This document shows positions 63,200-64,000 of a stretch of 64,000 bases of DNA, piece after piece. The stretch's first letter is position 1. Every line of letters begins with the position of its first letter. Source of the DNA: Nitrosospira sp. NpAV (GTDB lineage Bacteria > Pseudomonadota > Gammaproteobacteria > Burkholderiales > Nitrosomonadaceae); contig NZ_JXQM01000019.1 in NCBI RefSeq assembly GCF_000832065.1, positions 186,001 to 250,000 on the forward strand, in the 5' to 3' direction. The position numbers and the translations under genes were made by a program. Below the pieces are notes generated by a model, which did not search any database, was not told the DNA's origin, and saw only the letters and a list, made by a program, of their open reading frames with translations.

Positions 63200-63892
63200 A
63201 TGAATTCCTGTCGTATCCTCGACCTGGACGCCATCAGAAATTCCCTGGAGAAAGTGCAGGCACACTTCGAGTTGCTAAATAACCAACTTGATGAACCGCG
63301 TGACCCTTTCAACGATGTCGTTTGCAGTAATATGTTACAGGGCTATGCGCTAATTGATCGACTTGTCGTTGATGGTGTCGATTTGTTCGATCTACAGCAG
63401 ATCGACTGGATAATCGAGATCAATGCGACGGTATTGTGTGGGGTCGATCCTGAGAAACGCAAAGAATTTTCCCAGCACATAGCCATGACCACTTCACGGT
63501 TCTTTGCTAACGATGAGGGGGCCATGCGCGGCCTGCTGGAGTGGTACAACTTGCACCGCGACAAATCGGCATGGAAGCGGGCAGCGGGTGTTTTTGTGTA
63601 CATTCTCAGCAAGCCTCAGCTGTTTATTGAGGGGAACCACCGTAGCGCTTCGCTCATCGTCAGTTTTCTCTTGATGCGGGAGGGTCTACCGCCATTCGTG
63701 CTATCGGCCGACAATTTAGTCGCTTTCTTTAACCCGGCATCAGTTATTCGACGCACACCAAAAAACGGATTAGCCGCGCTATTCCAACTGCCAAAAATCA
63801 AGAAAAAATATGCTGCCTTCCTCGAAGCACAATCATCGTCGGAGTTCCTTCTCAAAGATTCTGTTGCAAAAAAAAATGTAAAGCAAAACTAA
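63200..63892 (+). CDS. Fic-like protein at the end of the pst operon
   Basis: A 230-aa protein. The core motif LFIEGNHRSASLIVSFLLMR (141-160) resembles the Fic motif HxFx(D/E)GNGR, with His in place of the second Gly. The initial His is replaced by Pro/Gln (SKPQLFIEGN), so AMP-transfer activity is doubtful. A start at the ATG at 63200 is chosen; a TTG at 63185 precedes it. The end is Lys-rich and AT-rich. Function unknown; the position suggests a phosphate-linked role, by inference. Confidence 0.7.
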   Translation: MNSCRILDLDAIRNSLEKVQAHFELLNNQLDEPRDPFNDVVCSNMLQGYALIDRLVVDGVDLFDLQQIDWIIEINATVLCGVDPEKRKEFSQHIAMTTSRFFANDEGAMRGLLEWYNLHRDKSAWKRAAGVFVYILSKPQLFIEGNHRSASLIVSFLLMREGLPPFVLSADNLVAFFNPASVIRRTPKNGLAALFQLPKIKKKYAAFLEAQSSSEFLLKDSVAKKNVKQN

Positions 63893-63934
63893 CGATGCGA
63901 TATAGGGGGCGCTTCCTTGAAATAGAGAATCGTA

Positions 63935-64000
63935 ATGGCCCGCTTGCCCAGATTTATCCTTCCCGGCCAACCGCAACACATAATTTTACGCGGCAATAAT
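63935..64000 (+). CDS. REP-associated tyrosine transposase, partial (right copy)
   Basis: MARLPRFILPGQPQHIILRG then NN, the N-terminal signature of RayT/Y1 transposases. It continues beyond the right edge. Leader and coding part match the copy at 56278-56400. This copy may be the intact parent. Confidence 0.85.
   Translation, partial: MARLPRFILPGQPQHIILRGNN

Noticed and set aside
1-64000. CRISPR array
   Set aside because: No regularly spaced direct repeats with unique spacers and no cas genes were seen.

Overview
The window looks like chromosome from a betaproteobacterium, most likely a Nitrosospira-like member of the Nitrosomonadaceae. This rests on the gloB / yafS-type methyltransferase / rnhA / dnaQ block, a PEP-CTERM exported protein, REP-associated transposase fragments and the general codon style. 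No ammonia-oxidation gene or rRNA is present, so the genus is inference only.

Layout. 1-5.3 kb: a partial PEP/pyruvate-binding enzyme with its TetR regulator, a secreted c-type cytochrome, and a DUF4105/DUF3015 envelope pair. 5.6-19.5 kb: one leftward operon of four very large proteins (644, 1639, 1201 and 1099 aa) without recognisable enzymatic motifs. This is the most unusual block. 20-24 kb: an outer-membrane porin, a small secreted protein with two paralogues near 39-40 kb, and an orphan beta-rich protein flanked by two decayed copies of one sequence. 24.1-26.5 kb: an AraC regulator, Ogt and AlkA (alkylation repair). 26.6-30.9 kb: an S41 peptidase / amidohydrolase / uracil-DNA-glycosylase-like operon. 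31.3-36.4 kb: a coiled-coil secreted protein, a PA0069-type radical SAM protein, dnaQ, rnhA, a methyltransferase and gloB. 36.6-48.6 kb: pentose-phosphate genes (two transaldolases, 6-phosphogluconate dehydrogenase, 6-phosphogluconolactonase), interspersed with a TetR/DUF4242/TPR unit, the duplicated secreted proteins, DoxX, a SufR-like regulator and an AHL-lactonase-like hydrolase.

49-56.5 kb is a scrap yard. It holds a 13-bp-armed palindrome, transposase remnants, an intact HigA-like antitoxin beside a frameshifted RelE-like toxin, tRNA-Asn followed at once by a broken integrase, a serine-recombinase fragment, a phage-type coiled-coil membrane protein and a frameshifted DUF4376 tail-assembly gene. 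This is best read as a decayed element integrated at tRNA-Asn. DUF190/crcB and a 52-aa DUF3309 gene survive among these pieces.

56.6-63.9 kb is a phosphate block. A HAD protein and PPK2 lie next to a rightward pstS-pstC-pstA-pstB-pstS2 operon followed by a Fic-like gene. No phoU, phoB or phoR is visible. The block is bracketed by two copies of the 5' end of a REP-associated tyrosine transposase; the second copy runs off the right edge.
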